This document shows positions 50,858-59,950 of a stretch of 64,000 nt of DNA, piece after piece. Location: contig JBEHYT010000003.1 of assembly GCA_048498035.1 (NCBI GenBank), forward strand, positions 182,255 to 246,254, given 5' to 3'. Numbering within the stretch: position 1 is the stretch's first letter; the number at the start of each line of letters is the position of its first letter. The notes under the pieces were generated by a model. It was not told the DNA's origin. It was given only the letters and a program-made list of their open reading frames with translations, and ran no database searches. The position numbers and the translations under genes were made by a program. The stretch comes from CADEDV01 sp048498035 (GTDB lineage Bacteria > Bacteroidota > Bacteroidia > Chitinophagales > Chitinophagaceae).

Positions 50858-50879
50858 TCTGCTTTCGTATTTTTATATC

Positions 50880-51302
50880 ATGGGAAATCCTGCTATTCAC
50901 CATCTTTTTGTATACGGTTCCCTGCGAAGCGGTTTTCGCAGCGAAGCCTACACGTACGTAAGCCGTTATTTCTCCCTTGTTGGCAATGGCGTTGTAAAAG
51001 GCAGGTTATATGACCTGGGGTCCTATCCTGCTGCCGTGCCTGCTGAAGGAGACTCGTTCGTACATGGCGAACTATATCTGGCAAAATCCGTAGAAGAATT
51101 TTCCTGGGCAATTGGCCAGTTGGATGATTATGAAGGTGTAAAAGGAGATGAAGAAGGGCCGGCATTATACCGCCGTGAACCAGCGGAAGTTTTTATTGAT
51201 GGCAAAACCGTTACCGCCTGGATCTACTGGTACAGCGGTTCTGTAGAAGGCGCACCGCAAATTCTCTCCGGCGACCTGCTGGAGTATATCAGGAATAAAT
51301 AA
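50880..51302 (+). CDS. AIG2/gamma-glutamylcyclotransferase-like protein
   Basis: 140 residues. The AIG2-like beta-barrel motif is FVYGSLRSGF near the N-terminus, with YDLGSYPAAVP and QLDDYEGVKGDE, where Glu is in the usual catalytic position. The family converts gamma-glutamyl peptides or similar compounds to 5-oxoproline; the substrate is not determined here. A TATTTTTA sequence, one base off the -7 consensus, lies at about 50868, so it may have its own promoter although it follows the LutC-like gene by 22 bases. Confidence 0.88.
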   Translation: MGNPAIHHLFVYGSLRSGFRSEAYTYVSRYFSLVGNGVVKGRLYDLGSYPAAVPAEGDSFVHGELYLAKSVEEFSWAIGQLDDYEGVKGDEEGPALYRREPAEVFIDGKTVTAWIYWYSGSVEGAPQILSGDLLEYIRNK

Positions 51303-51378
51303 AGGAAATTACTGACCAAAAACCTGCTGATCCCGTTTAACTAACCGTCAACCGAATTAACTTGTAGCCAGCATAATT

Positions 51379-52152
51379 GTGACAAAAAAAATCTATTTTC
51401 TTTCTGATTTTCATCTCGGCGCTCCCAATCACGCAAAAAGCCTGGAGCGCGAACAACTCATTGTCCGATTCCTGGACGAAATTAGCAATGATGCCAGCGA
51501 GATTTTCCTGGTAGGTGATCTCTTCGACTTTTGGTATGAATATCGGACAGTTGTGCCTAAAGGATTTGTACGATTGCTGGGTAAGCTCGGCCAGTTGACC
51601 GACAGCGGTATCCGGATACATTTTTTTATGGGCAACCATGATATGTGGATGCGAACCTATTTTCAGCAGGAACTCAACATACCCGTGTATGCAGAACCGG
51701 CAGTTTTTGAACGGGATGGGAAAAAATTCCTGGTGGGTCATGGAGATGGGCTTGGCCCGGGAGACCATGGCTACAAACGACTAAAGAAGCTATTTCGCAA
51801 TCCCGTGTCGAGGTGGCTGTTTGGCATTTTTCCACCACGGTTGGGGATGGGACTGGCTAATTACCTGAGCAGGAGAAGCCGGGCGCAAACAGGAAGTACA
51901 GAAGAAACTTTCCTGGGGCCGGAAAAAGAATGGCTGCTAATCTATTGTGAAGAACGGCTAAAAACAGAAAAATTTGATTTTTTTGTGTTTGGCCATAGAC
52001 ATCTTCCCATTGATTATCGTCTTTCTGATGGAAGCCGCTATATCAACCTGGGCGACTGGATCCGGTATTTTACCTATGCCGCCTGGGACGGAAACAAGAT
52101 GGAGTTGCTTTCATATACCGGCCAGGATCAAAAAATTGTACGCAATTCATGA
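51379..52152 (+). CDS. lpxH: UDP-2,3-diacylglucosamine diphosphatase (LpxH-like)
   Basis: 257 residues from GTG 51379. The calcineurin-type metal site is complete: D10 and H12 in SDFHLG, GDLFDFW (46-52), GNHD (85-88), GHGD (120-123) and GHRH (205-208). It cuts UDP-2,3-diacylglucosamine to lipid X in lipid A synthesis at the cytoplasmic face of the inner membrane. Other lipid A genes are not in the window. Its stop overlaps the next start in ATGA at 52149-52152, so translation is likely coupled to the following secreted protein. Confidence 0.92.
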   Translation: MTKKIYFLSDFHLGAPNHAKSLEREQLIVRFLDEISNDASEIFLVGDLFDFWYEYRTVVPKGFVRLLGKLGQLTDSGIRIHFFMGNHDMWMRTYFQQELNIPVYAEPAVFERDGKKFLVGHGDGLGPGDHGYKRLKKLFRNPVSRWLFGIFPPRLGMGLANYLSRRSRAQTGSTEETFLGPEKEWLLIYCEERLKTEKFDFFVFGHRHLPIDYRLSDGSRYINLGDWIRYFTYAAWDGNKMELLSYTGQDQKIVRNS

Positions 52153-52967
52153 TGAAATATCTATCATCCCTGTTACTGTTGCTAACGTTCACAGCAGGTA
52201 GCTACGCACAGGCAGACTCTGCAGCCTTTCACCTGCAACGCGTTGTTCAGGGCGAAGATATTGTACGATTTGCAGTGGATAACCTCGATAATCTTTATAT
52301 TCTCAACAGCCGTAACCAACTGAAAAAGCTCAATGCAAACGGTGATTCTGTTGCGGTTTATAATGATGTAAAAAAATACGGGCAGGCAACGTTTATTGAT
52401 GCGTCCAATCCATTAAAAGTATTGTTGTACTACCGGGATTTTGCCACCGTTGTTGTTTTGGATCGCTTCCTGAACGCCGTTAACACCATCGATCTGCGCA
52501 GGCAAAATATTTTCCAGGCACAGGCCATTGCACAGTCGTACGACAACAAACTCTGGGTATATGACGAGTTGAACGGAAAGTTGAAGAAGCTGGATGATGA
52601 TGGAAAGCTGCTATTGGAAACGGCGGATTTCAGGCAGTTATTCGGAGAGGCGCCCATGCCGCAAAAAATATTCGACCAGGATCAGTTTGTATATCTCTAT
52701 GATTCTGCAAAAGCTGTTTTTGTTTTTGATTATTACGGGACATTAAAAAGCCAGGTACAGGTAAGCCACTGGGATAATTTTAAAGTGGCGGGAAAATATA
52801 TCTACGGGAATAGTGCGGGTATTCTGCACCGGTTTGAACTTAAAACATTTCGGATTGATGATTGGGTAATGCCGTCTGCATTATACCAGAGCCGGGCCTT
52901 TAATTTTACATCGTCCCGTCTTTATGCATTAAAAGAAGACCGCATCGAAATTTATAGTTACGAGTAG
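52149..52967 (+). CDS. Secreted beta-propeller-like protein, unknown function
   Basis: 272 residues with a signal peptide (MMKYLSSLLLLLTFTAGSYAQ); ATG 52149 overlaps the LpxH stop by four bases, ATG 52152 being an alternative. The mature part has repeated beta units: NLDNLYILNSRNQLKKLNANG, NKLWVYDELNGKLKKLDDDGK and QFVYLYDSAKAVFVFDYYGTL. These resemble propeller blades, without a strict consensus. It is periplasmic by prediction. The strong link with lpxH suggests an envelope role. Family not recognised. Confidence 0.78.
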   Translation: MMKYLSSLLLLLTFTAGSYAQADSAAFHLQRVVQGEDIVRFAVDNLDNLYILNSRNQLKKLNANGDSVAVYNDVKKYGQATFIDASNPLKVLLYYRDFATVVVLDRFLNAVNTIDLRRQNIFQAQAIAQSYDNKLWVYDELNGKLKKLDDDGKLLLETADFRQLFGEAPMPQKIFDQDQFVYLYDSAKAVFVFDYYGTLKSQVQVSHWDNFKVAGKYIYGNSAGILHRFELKTFRIDDWVMPSALYQSRAFNFTSSRLYALKEDRIEIYSYE

Positions 52968-52976
52968 CCGTTTTGA

Positions 52977-52984
52977 TATTTTTG
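52977..52984 (+). promoter_or_regulatory. Bacteroidota-type -7 element almost touching the MscS start codon
   Basis: TATTTTTG matches TAnnTTTG exactly, and the ATG of the next gene begins only five bases later at 52989. A transcript starting from it would be leaderless or nearly so. Confidence 0.45.
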
Positions 52985-52988
52985 CAGT

Positions 52989-54080
52989 ATGTACGATTTT
53001 CTGAATTATACCTGGTATGGAAATACGGTCAAAAATTACCTGCTGGTAGTTGCGGTGATCCTTTTTGTAATGTTGTTGAAACGGTATATCTCACGTTATT
53101 TCGCGGGTCTCATTTTTGCTGTTGTACATAGTATCTGGAAGAATATCGACCGCCAGTCATTTATCACCCTGGTTGTAAAGCCGCTTGGTTTTTTCCTGCT
53201 TGTGCTCGTTTCCATTTTGTCGCTGCATCAGTTGCATTTCCCGGAAGAGCTGAATTGGGAAGTGTATCGATTTACCATTAAAGATGTGGTACACGCCATT
53301 GGCACCATTGTGCTGATCATCGCGTTTATCCGCCTGCTGTTACGGATGATCGATTTTATCGCGCTCATCCTGGAGAAAAGGGCGAACCTGACAGCCGATC
53401 TTTCGGATAACCAACTGATCGTTTTCTTCAAAGATTTTTTCAAGGTAATACTTGTAGTGATCGGCGTATTGCTGATCCTGAAATTTGGACTTGACTTCAA
53501 CATTGGCAGTCTTCTTACAGGTCTTAGTATCGTAGGCGCAGCCATTGCACTTGCCCTCCGGGAAAGTCTCGAAAACCTGATTGCATCATTTATTATTTTT
53601 TTCGACAAACCCTTTACGACCGGAGACCTGGTTAAAGTGCATACCGTTACCGGTACTGTTGAGAAAATCGGTTTGCGGAGCACGCGCATCCGGACCGATC
53701 AAAAAACATTTGTAACCGTTCCCAACAAGCAAATGGTGGATAGTATCCTGGATAATCTTTCACTACGGTCACAGCGCCGGGGAGATTTGAAGCTGGAACT
53801 CGGTTTGCAGGTAACAGCCAGCCAGGTAGAAGCGGTGGTAAACGGTGTGCGCGCTATTTTACAGCGAAAAGAAATTGAATCAGCCGGCGTATTTGCTTCG
53901 GAAATTACCAGCACTGCTATTGTTATAACTGCGGATTATTACACGGCGCCCATTACGATAAATGATTTCAACACCATTCGGCAGGAAGTGAATCTGCAGA
54001 GCCTGAAGTTGCTGGAAAGTATGCAACTTGAAATTGCCGGCGCCTCAATGGATGTAAAACTTAGAAAGGAAAATAGCTGA
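52989..54080 (+). CDS. Small-conductance mechanosensitive channel (MscS family)
   Basis: 363 residues. Four membrane helices precede the MscS domain: about 17-34, 52-72, 97-118 and 150-168. The pore helix region GSLLTGLSIVGAAIALALRESLENLIASF is typical, followed by IIFFDKPFTTGDLVKV, the beta domain with RSTRIRTDQKTFVTVPN, and the C-terminal alpha/beta cage. It releases solutes on hypo-osmotic shock. The N-terminal half is longer than E. coli MscS (286 residues). It converges on a thioredoxin-like gene with a five-base gap. Confidence 0.94.
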   Translation: MYDFLNYTWYGNTVKNYLLVVAVILFVMLLKRYISRYFAGLIFAVVHSIWKNIDRQSFITLVVKPLGFFLLVLVSILSLHQLHFPEELNWEVYRFTIKDVVHAIGTIVLIIAFIRLLLRMIDFIALILEKRANLTADLSDNQLIVFFKDFFKVILVVIGVLLILKFGLDFNIGSLLTGLSIVGAAIALALRESLENLIASFIIFFDKPFTTGDLVKVHTVTGTVEKIGLRSTRIRTDQKTFVTVPNKQMVDSILDNLSLRSQRRGDLKLELGLQVTASQVEAVVNGVRAILQRKEIESAGVFASEITSTAIVITADYYTAPITINDFNTIRQEVNLQSLKLLESMQLEIAGASMDVKLRKENS

Positions 54081-54085
54081 GAAGA

Positions 54086-54610
54086 TCAGGGCGTTGCCCC
54101 GGCAATAATATCACCGAGTTCCTTATCCCACATCCCGTTTTTCCCGTATTCAATTACACGACCCAGTTCACGGCCATTCCGGTATGCGATGATCGTTGGT
54201 ACATTGGTAATATGCAGTGCCGGGGAAAGGTTTCCTACTGTTTTTTTATCGTGATCTACGCCCACCACCGTTACATGATCACCGGGAAAACCGGCGGCAT
54301 CCAGCAGTATAAAGAGTTTAGGCACTATAAAATGAGAATCCTCGCACCAGGTACCCATAAATACAAGCAGTTGAATGGAATCCTTGGTATTGTGTAAGGC
54401 CTGGACGGAGCTTGGGTAAGGAGTATAAGGCTTTTGATTTTCCGCATACCAGGAGAATGAAGGTTCCTTTTCAAGAATTTCCCGGGAGAGAACGCCTTTG
54501 AAAATGGTGCTGCCGTCTTTATCTTTCAGCGTTTCGTACTGGCCCTGCGCCTTTGTTGCCGATGCTAACAGCAGGGAGAACAGGAAGCCCAGGAATATCT
54601 TTTTTACCAT
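54086..54610 (-). CDS. Exported thioredoxin-like protein with a single active-site Cys
   Basis: 174 residues. Signal peptide MVKKIFLGFLFSLLLASATKAQ. A thioredoxin fold with TWCEDSHF at the active-site position, so the resolving Cys of CxxC is Ser, and the cis-proline loop is NVPTIIAYRNGRELGRVIEYG. It could act as a monothiol oxidoreductase or chaperone, or bind rather than reduce substrates. No partner gene is adjacent on its strand, and its start lies 67 bases from the next minus-strand gene's stop. Confidence 0.88.
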   Translation of the reverse strand: MVKKIFLGFLFSLLLASATKAQGQYETLKDKDGSTIFKGVLSREILEKEPSFSWYAENQKPYTPYPSSVQALHNTKDSIQLLVFMGTWCEDSHFIVPKLFILLDAAGFPGDHVTVVGVDHDKKTVGNLSPALHITNVPTIIAYRNGRELGRVIEYGKNGMWDKELGDIIAGATP

Positions 54611-54686
54611 AATCAGTTATCGGTTGGGGGATTGTAAAAGGGTCTTATAATAAAGACGATTCGGGCCAAAAAAAGTTGCATCCACA

Positions 54687-55253
54687 CTACAAATTTGCCT
54701 TTAGCTCCAGCAGGAAGGAGCGTATTTTTTGCAGGGATTGAATCGCTGCAAATCGTTCTTCGGCTTTTTTACCCTTTTTTAGAAAATCCTTGGCGCCCTC
54801 AATTGTGAATTTGCGTCGGCGCAACAGGTCGTAGATCAAAACGAGGTTTTTGATATCAACGGGGCGAAAAAAGCGATCGCCTTTCCTGTTCTTGCGTGGT
54901 TGCAGAATGTCAAATTCCGTTTCCCAATAACGGATCAGCGACTGGTTTTCGCGAAACATACCAGCTACTTCACCAATGGAATAATATTGTTTCTGAAATA
55001 AAATTTCATCCTCCGGCACCTGCAGCAGTTCTGTTTTGCTGCTCATATCTTTCAATGATTTACGACCGCGGGTAGAGGTTTTACCCGTTGGGCGGGCTTT
55101 CTTTTTAACCGGTGCTTCTGCCGTTACCGAAATTTCTGCTACCGGGGCTTCAATGATCGCCGCAGGCGGGGGCACAGGCTGTTGAGGTTGCGCAGCGGCC
55201 TTTTTCGGCTCGGGAATAACCGGTTCTTCCGGTAAAGCCGAAAAATCAAACAT
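54687..55253 (-). CDS. MerR-family transcriptional regulator with a Pro/Ala-rich N-terminal extension
   Basis: 188 residues if ATG 55253 (MFDFSALPEEP) is used; ATG 55277 would add eight residues. Residues about 1-90 are rich in Pro, Ala and Lys and probably disordered. The winged helix-turn-helix is at about 95-165: QYYSIGEVAGMFRENQSLIRYWETEF and FRPVDIKNLVLIYDLLRR, with a short C-terminal helix. No metal-binding Cys is seen, so a metal sensor is unlikely. Bacteroidota genomes commonly have one such MerR gene near M23 peptidase genes. It starts about 110 bases from the neighbouring M23 gene. Confidence 0.85.
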   Translation of the reverse strand: MFDFSALPEEPVIPEPKKAAAQPQQPVPPPAAIIEAPVAEISVTAEAPVKKKARPTGKTSTRGRKSLKDMSSKTELLQVPEDEILFQKQYYSIGEVAGMFRENQSLIRYWETEFDILQPRKNRKGDRFFRPVDIKNLVLIYDLLRRRKFTIEGAKDFLKKGKKAEERFAAIQSLQKIRSFLLELKANL

Positions 55254-55388
55254 AATCTGTGTCAATGCCTTCGTCATGAACAATAAAGGTACGATTGAAC
55301 AGGGCCTTCCAGACCGGTCCCCAGCCAATTGTGGAAAAAATCCGTGTAGCCTAATGAATTGTCTGTTAATAAAATAAGCCGATTAGCC

Positions 55389-56360
55389 TCAATCAAAACT
55401 TTGATTGGATGCTGCTGCCTTTTTCAGGATCAGGTCAAACTGGTCCGGACTAAGGTCATTGTAGAAGAAATAGATGGGGTCAATCTTGTCGCCATATTTG
55501 TGTACCTCATAATGGCAGTGGGGGCCTGTTGATTTTCCCGTACTTCCCACCCAGCCAATTACCTCGCCCCGCTTCACCTGCTGGCCTGCGTGGGCTTTTA
55601 CCCGCACCATGTGTCCGTAGAGCGTTTCATAGCCATAGCCGTGGTTGATCACCACGTGGTTGCCATAGCCGTTGCCGGTATTGCCTGCTGTAGTTACAGT
55701 GCCGTCTGCAGTAGCATAAATGGGTGTGCCCTGTGGCGCGGCAAAATCAAGCCCCGCGTGGAGTTTTGGTGTTTTGTAGATCGGATCAATCCGGTAACCA
55801 AACCCGGAAGCGATCCTCGACAGATCTTTATTGCTCACCGGCTGGATGGCCGGAGTATGTGAAAGCAGTTGCTCTTTATTCTGAATTAATTTTTTAATAT
55901 CGTCATATGATTCCTGCTGTACCGTAATCCGCTGTTCCAGGTTGGTAAGCGCCGCAGTAATCGAACGCATTAGTTCATTGTCAGACATGCGCTCTACCTT
56001 TTCCACTTCCAGCTGTTGTTCCATCATTTTGGCGCGGGCGCTATCGGGAATGGGATTGGCTTCAAAAATGGCGCGGTACACATCATTGTCTCTTTTTTCC
56101 AGTTCCTTCATCTGCTGTTGCACGGTGCCAAAATCTTTCACCAGTTCTTCATATTTATCTCTCAGGTTGCTGTGCTGGTGTTCCAGGATCCGCTCTTTGG
56201 GCGAGCCGATGAATTGAAAAGCGATATAGGAAATGAGGGCTGCGGTAACCAGGGCGGCCGCAATAAAACCAAAAATCCGGAGCAGCTTTACGCGAAGCGG
56301 GGTTTCCAGCTTCTCGTACCGCAAGGTGTTGGTGTTATAATAGTATTTGATCTTTTTCAT
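55389..56360 (-). CDS. Coiled-coil M23 peptidase, inner-membrane anchored
   Basis: 323 residues from ATG 56360; the frame extends further but begins in unrelated sequence. One membrane helix at about 28-50, a long coiled coil (about 60-165), then the M23 domain with the metal ligands H201 and D205 in HAGLD, H250 in YGHM and H281/H283 in HCHYE. All are intact, so it should cleave peptidoglycan cross-links at the inner-membrane side. The layout resembles MepM-type peptidases. It is divergent from alaS with 181 bases between the starts. Confidence 0.93.
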   Translation of the reverse strand: MKKIKYYYNTNTLRYEKLETPLRVKLLRIFGFIAAALVTAALISYIAFQFIGSPKERILEHQHSNLRDKYEELVKDFGTVQQQMKELEKRDNDVYRAIFEANPIPDSARAKMMEQQLEVEKVERMSDNELMRSITAALTNLEQRITVQQESYDDIKKLIQNKEQLLSHTPAIQPVSNKDLSRIASGFGYRIDPIYKTPKLHAGLDFAAPQGTPIYATADGTVTTAGNTGNGYGNHVVINHGYGYETLYGHMVRVKAHAGQQVKRGEVIGWVGSTGKSTGPHCHYEVHKYGDKIDPIYFFYNDLSPDQFDLILKKAAASNQSFD

Positions 56361-56541
56361 ACCCGTGAACCGGATACTGCTATTTATAATCAGGCCTCCC
56401 GGGCTCCTGTCTGCCTGCCTTTCAGCAACCTGCTGCCTGTTACCAGGAGCGCTGCTGATTTCGTACCTTTGCCAGCCTCTACGGAGGGTAACAAATATAG
56501 CCCCTAAATCAGCAAAAATCAACCCATTTATAGCAGGTCAT

Positions 56542-59163
56542 ATGATGAATAGCGCAGATATACGATCCACTTTCCTCGATTTTTTCAAGTCAAAGGGACA
56601 TTCCATCGTGCCTTCGGCACCCATCGTTGTGAAAAATGATCCAACGCTGATGTTTACCAATGCGGGGATGAACCAGTTCAAAGATTATTTTCTAGGCAAC
56701 AAAAAGCCGGTGCATACACGCGTGGCAGATACACAGAAATGTCTTCGCGTAAGCGGTAAACACAACGACCTGGAAGAAGTGGGCGTGGATACCTATCATC
56801 ATACCATGTTTGAAATGCTGGGCAACTGGAGTTTTGGCGACTACTTCAAAGCGGAAGCCATTGCCTGGAGTTGGGAGTTGCTGACGGAAATCTATAAGCT
56901 GGATAAAGACCGCCTGTACGTAACTATTTTTGAAGGCGATGCCAAAGAAGGCCTGCCGCGCGATGAAGAAGCTTTTACAGAATGGAAAAAATGGATCCCG
57001 GAAAATCGCATCCTGCCAGGAAATAAAAAAGATAATTTCTGGGAAATGGGTGATACCGGTCCCTGCGGACCCTGTACCGAAATTCACGTAGACTGCCGGC
57101 CCGATGCTGAGCGTCAAAAAAAAGATGGCAAAGAACTCGTCAATGCGGATCATCCGCAGGTAATTGAGATATGGAACAATGTCTTTATCCAGTTCAACCG
57201 CAAAAAAGATGGATCGCTGGAGCCGCTGCCTGCCAAACACGTGGACACGGGAATGGGACTGGAACGCCTCGTTCGCGTAATACAGGGAAAAACATCTAAC
57301 TATGATACCGATATTTTTACCGGAACGATTGGCATTGCAGAAAAAATTACCGGTAAAAAATATGATTTCAGCGATAGCCGCGAAGCAATTGCTTTTCGTG
57401 TACTGGCAGATCATATACGTGCCATTGGCTTTACGATTGCTGATGGCCAGCTTCCTTCCAATACCGGCGCGGGCTATGTGATACGGAGAATATTGAGACG
57501 TGCTGTTCGATATTATTATTCTTACCTCGACTATCGCCAGCCGCTGCTGGCGCAATTGATTCCTGCCCTGGCAGAACAATTTGAACATGTATTCCCCGAA
57601 CTCCAAAGCCAGGTGGATTTTGTGGCAAAAGTGGTGCGCGAAGAAGAAGAGGCTTTCCTGCGAACACTTGAATCAGGATTAAAGCGATTTGATAATTATT
57701 TGCGCGAGGCAAACCCTGATCGCATCATCACCGGCGAATTTGCCTTTTTGCTGAATGATACTTACGGCTTCCCGGTAGACCTGACTGAACTGATTGCGCG
57801 CGAAAAAGGCTGGACGGTAGATAAGGCTGGCTTTGAAAAAGCGCTGCAGGAACAAAAAGAAAGATCCCGCGCGGCTACTGCCATCGACGCGGGCGACTGG
57901 ATCATTTTGGCCGAAGGTTCCAACCAGTTTGTGGGCTACAATACCCTTGATACGGCAACACGCATATTAAAATACAGGAAGGTAAATGCCAAGGGAAAGG
58001 ATTCCTATCAACTGGTGCTGGAAACAACGCCTTTCTACGCGGAAAGTGGTGGACAGGTAGGTGATACCGGAGAATTGGTGATTGACGGCGAAACAATTGT
58101 CGTAACCAATACCCGTAAAGACAATGACCTGATTATCCATTATACGGAAACGATACCCGCCAGCCTTGAAGGTGAAGTGCTGGCGCGTGTAAACCCGGTA
58201 ATCCGGAAACATACTGCCGTGCACCATTCTGCCACACACCTGTTGCATGCTGCCCTGCGAAATGTACTGGGAAGTCATGTTGCACAAAAAGGTTCACTGG
58301 TAAATGGCGATTATCTTCGGTTCGACTTCTCTCATTTTGCAAAAATGACGGATGAAGAAATTGCAGGAGTGGAACGAATGGTGAATGTAAAGATCCGGGA
58401 AAACATTCCGGTGGTGATTAAAGAAATGGCAAAAGAAGAGGCGATGACATTGGGCGCCATGGCATTGTTTGGCGAAAAATACGGAGATGTGGTTCGCGTG
58501 GTGATGATAGATCCTTCGTATTCCATTGAGTTGTGCGGTGGTACACACGTTGGCGCCACGGGCGAATTGGGATTTTTTAAAATAACAAGTGAAGCTGCAG
58601 TAGCTGCCGGCGTACGCCGTATTGAAGCGGTATGCGCATTATCTGCCGAACTTTTTATCGAAGATCGTTTTGCAGAATTAAAGCTGGTAAAAGCTGCACT
58701 TAAAAATCCAAAAGATCTGCAGAAAGCAGTGGAGGCGATGCAGGACGAAAATGCCACGCTTCGCAAAAAACTGGAGCACGCAGAAAACAGGATGCTGGTT
58801 GGTGTACGCAATGAGTTGCTGCAAAAAGATGAAATTATCAACGGGATCAACTTTGTGGGAGATATTGTGGAAGTAGGTAATGCCGAAGCGCTGAAGAAAT
58901 TGTGTACGGATCTCAAAAATCATTTGCGGGATCATGTTGCCGTACTTTGTGCCAATATAGGCGGGAAACCATTTGTGGCGGTAAGCGTGTCTGACAATGT
59001 TGTTGCTGCACGTTCACTGGATGCAGGAAAGATTATTAAGGAACAGGTGGCTCCGCTAATCAAGGGCGGCGGTGGCGGTCAGAAGGGACTGGCTACAGCA
59101 GGCGGTCAGGAAGCGGGCAATCTGCAACAGGTGATTGACGCAGTACGAAAAATGCTGGGGTAA
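56542..59163 (+). CDS. alaS: Alanyl-tRNA synthetase
   Basis: 873 residues from ATG 56542 (the second ATG at 56545 is as likely); the reading frame upstream is an unrelated extension. The class II core shows GHSIVPSAPIVVKNDPTLMFTNAGM and GDTGPCGPCTEIHVD. The editing domain has the HxxxH zinc site (HHSATHLLHA) and CGGTHVGATGELGFF, which carries the conserved Cys and His. The C-terminal DHHA1 domain ends GGGGGQKGLATAGGQEAGNL. It charges tRNA-Ala and clears Ser or Gly mischarging. It is monocistronic or followed by the small minus-strand gene. Confidence 0.97.
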   Translation: MMNSADIRSTFLDFFKSKGHSIVPSAPIVVKNDPTLMFTNAGMNQFKDYFLGNKKPVHTRVADTQKCLRVSGKHNDLEEVGVDTYHHTMFEMLGNWSFGDYFKAEAIAWSWELLTEIYKLDKDRLYVTIFEGDAKEGLPRDEEAFTEWKKWIPENRILPGNKKDNFWEMGDTGPCGPCTEIHVDCRPDAERQKKDGKELVNADHPQVIEIWNNVFIQFNRKKDGSLEPLPAKHVDTGMGLERLVRVIQGKTSNYDTDIFTGTIGIAEKITGKKYDFSDSREAIAFRVLADHIRAIGFTIADGQLPSNTGAGYVIRRILRRAVRYYYSYLDYRQPLLAQLIPALAEQFEHVFPELQSQVDFVAKVVREEEEAFLRTLESGLKRFDNYLREANPDRIITGEFAFLLNDTYGFPVDLTELIAREKGWTVDKAGFEKALQEQKERSRAATAIDAGDWIILAEGSNQFVGYNTLDTATRILKYRKVNAKGKDSYQLVLETTPFYAESGGQVGDTGELVIDGETIVVTNTRKDNDLIIHYTETIPASLEGEVLARVNPVIRKHTAVHHSATHLLHAALRNVLGSHVAQKGSLVNGDYLRFDFSHFAKMTDEEIAGVERMVNVKIRENIPVVIKEMAKEEAMTLGAMALFGEKYGDVVRVVMIDPSYSIELCGGTHVGATGELGFFKITSEAAVAAGVRRIEAVCALSAELFIEDRFAELKLVKAALKNPKDLQKAVEAMQDENATLRKKLEHAENRMLVGVRNELLQKDEIINGINFVGDIVEVGNAEALKKLCTDLKNHLRDHVAVLCANIGGKPFVAVSVSDNVVAARSLDAGKIIKEQVAPLIKGGGGGQKGLATAGGQEAGNLQQVIDAVRKMLG

Positions 59164-59166
59164 CGC

Positions 59167-59292
59167 TTATTCTTCATCCGTTCCTCTCATCTTTTTGTGG
59201 ATTGTGCGGTTGTCCCGGTACACTTTCCACGCGAAGTAACAAGCTGCAATACAAATCGCTACACATATTCCTGCAAATAATTCAGACGCCAT
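59167..59292 (-). CDS. 41-residue single-pass membrane protein
   Basis: ATG 59292 opens a 41-residue frame that starts MASELFAGICVAICIAACYF and ends HKKMRGTDEE. One membrane helix (about 5-23) with three Cys is followed by a strongly charged cytoplasmic-type tail. It is convergent with alaS (three bases between stops) and divergent from the GNAT gene. Length and context suit a small accessory membrane protein; no family is recognised. The evidence is the clean helix-plus-tail composition alone. Confidence 0.5.
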   Translation of the reverse strand: MASELFAGICVAICIAACYFAWKVYRDNRTIHKKMRGTDEE

Positions 59293-59383
59293 AACGGATA
59301 ACTTAACACTTGGTAGCGGCCAAAAATGAGGAATAAGCCCGGGTTTGCAAATACCACTTTCCGGGTACGCCAAAACGGTCATT

Positions 59384-59902
59384 ATGGAAACACTCAATTG
59401 CTTTGAAACATCCCGGTTGCTATTTCGCCGGTTTTCACTGGCTGATGCCGACCTGGTGTACCAGTTGAATAGTGATGCGGAAGTAACAAGGTACACATTA
59501 GATCCGATGGTTTCCCGGGACCAGGCGCTGCAGGTATTGAGGGATGTGATCCTGCCCCAATATGCGCAAAATGGATTTGGCCGGTGGGCAGTTCATCGTA
59601 AAGACAATACGGCATTTATCGGTTGGTGCGGTCTGAAGTTCCGGCCGGAGATGCAGGAAGTTGATCTTGGCTACCGCTTTGCGCAATCCGCCTGGGGCCA
59701 GGGCTTCGCTACGGAGAGCGCAGCAGCGGCACTGCAACAGGGCTTTGAAAAATTCCGGCTGCACCGGATTGTAGGAAGGGCATTACCTGAAAATCTGGCC
59801 TCGGTGAAAGTGCTGCAAAAAATTGGCATGAAACAAATTGAAGATCAAGTGGTTGAAGGCCTTTTGCATAAAACCTTTGAAGCTGTTCGGCCAGTGGATT
59901 AA
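59384..59902 (+). CDS. GNAT-family N-acetyltransferase
   Basis: 172 residues from ATG 59384; the upstream extension is not conserved. RimJ/RimL-like layout: SRLLFRRFSLADAD at the N-terminus, IGWCGLKFRPE and VDLGYRFAQSAWGQGFATES, where QxxWGQG forms the acetyl-CoA pyrophosphate loop, and RIVGRALPENLASVKVLQKIGM. Substrate unknown; ribosomal protein N-termini or small amines are typical. It is divergent from the 41-residue gene, and its own neighbours downstream are unrelated. Confidence 0.9.
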   Translation: METLNCFETSRLLFRRFSLADADLVYQLNSDAEVTRYTLDPMVSRDQALQVLRDVILPQYAQNGFGRWAVHRKDNTAFIGWCGLKFRPEMQEVDLGYRFAQSAWGQGFATESAAAALQQGFEKFRLHRIVGRALPENLASVKVLQKIGMKQIEDQVVEGLLHKTFEAVRPVD

Positions 59903-59950
59903 TACCGCCAGCGGCCGGTTTATCGCCTTTTATCATACAAAATGGTTTAA

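Noticed and set aside
56347..56541. N-terminal extension of AlaS
   Set aside because: It overlaps the divergent M23 gene's start region and lacks AlaS sequence; ATG 56542 begins the true protein.
56692..57606. A 304-residue open frame on the minus strand inside alaS
   Set aside because: Fully antisense to a well-supported gene, no conserved motif, composition biased towards Phe and Ile.
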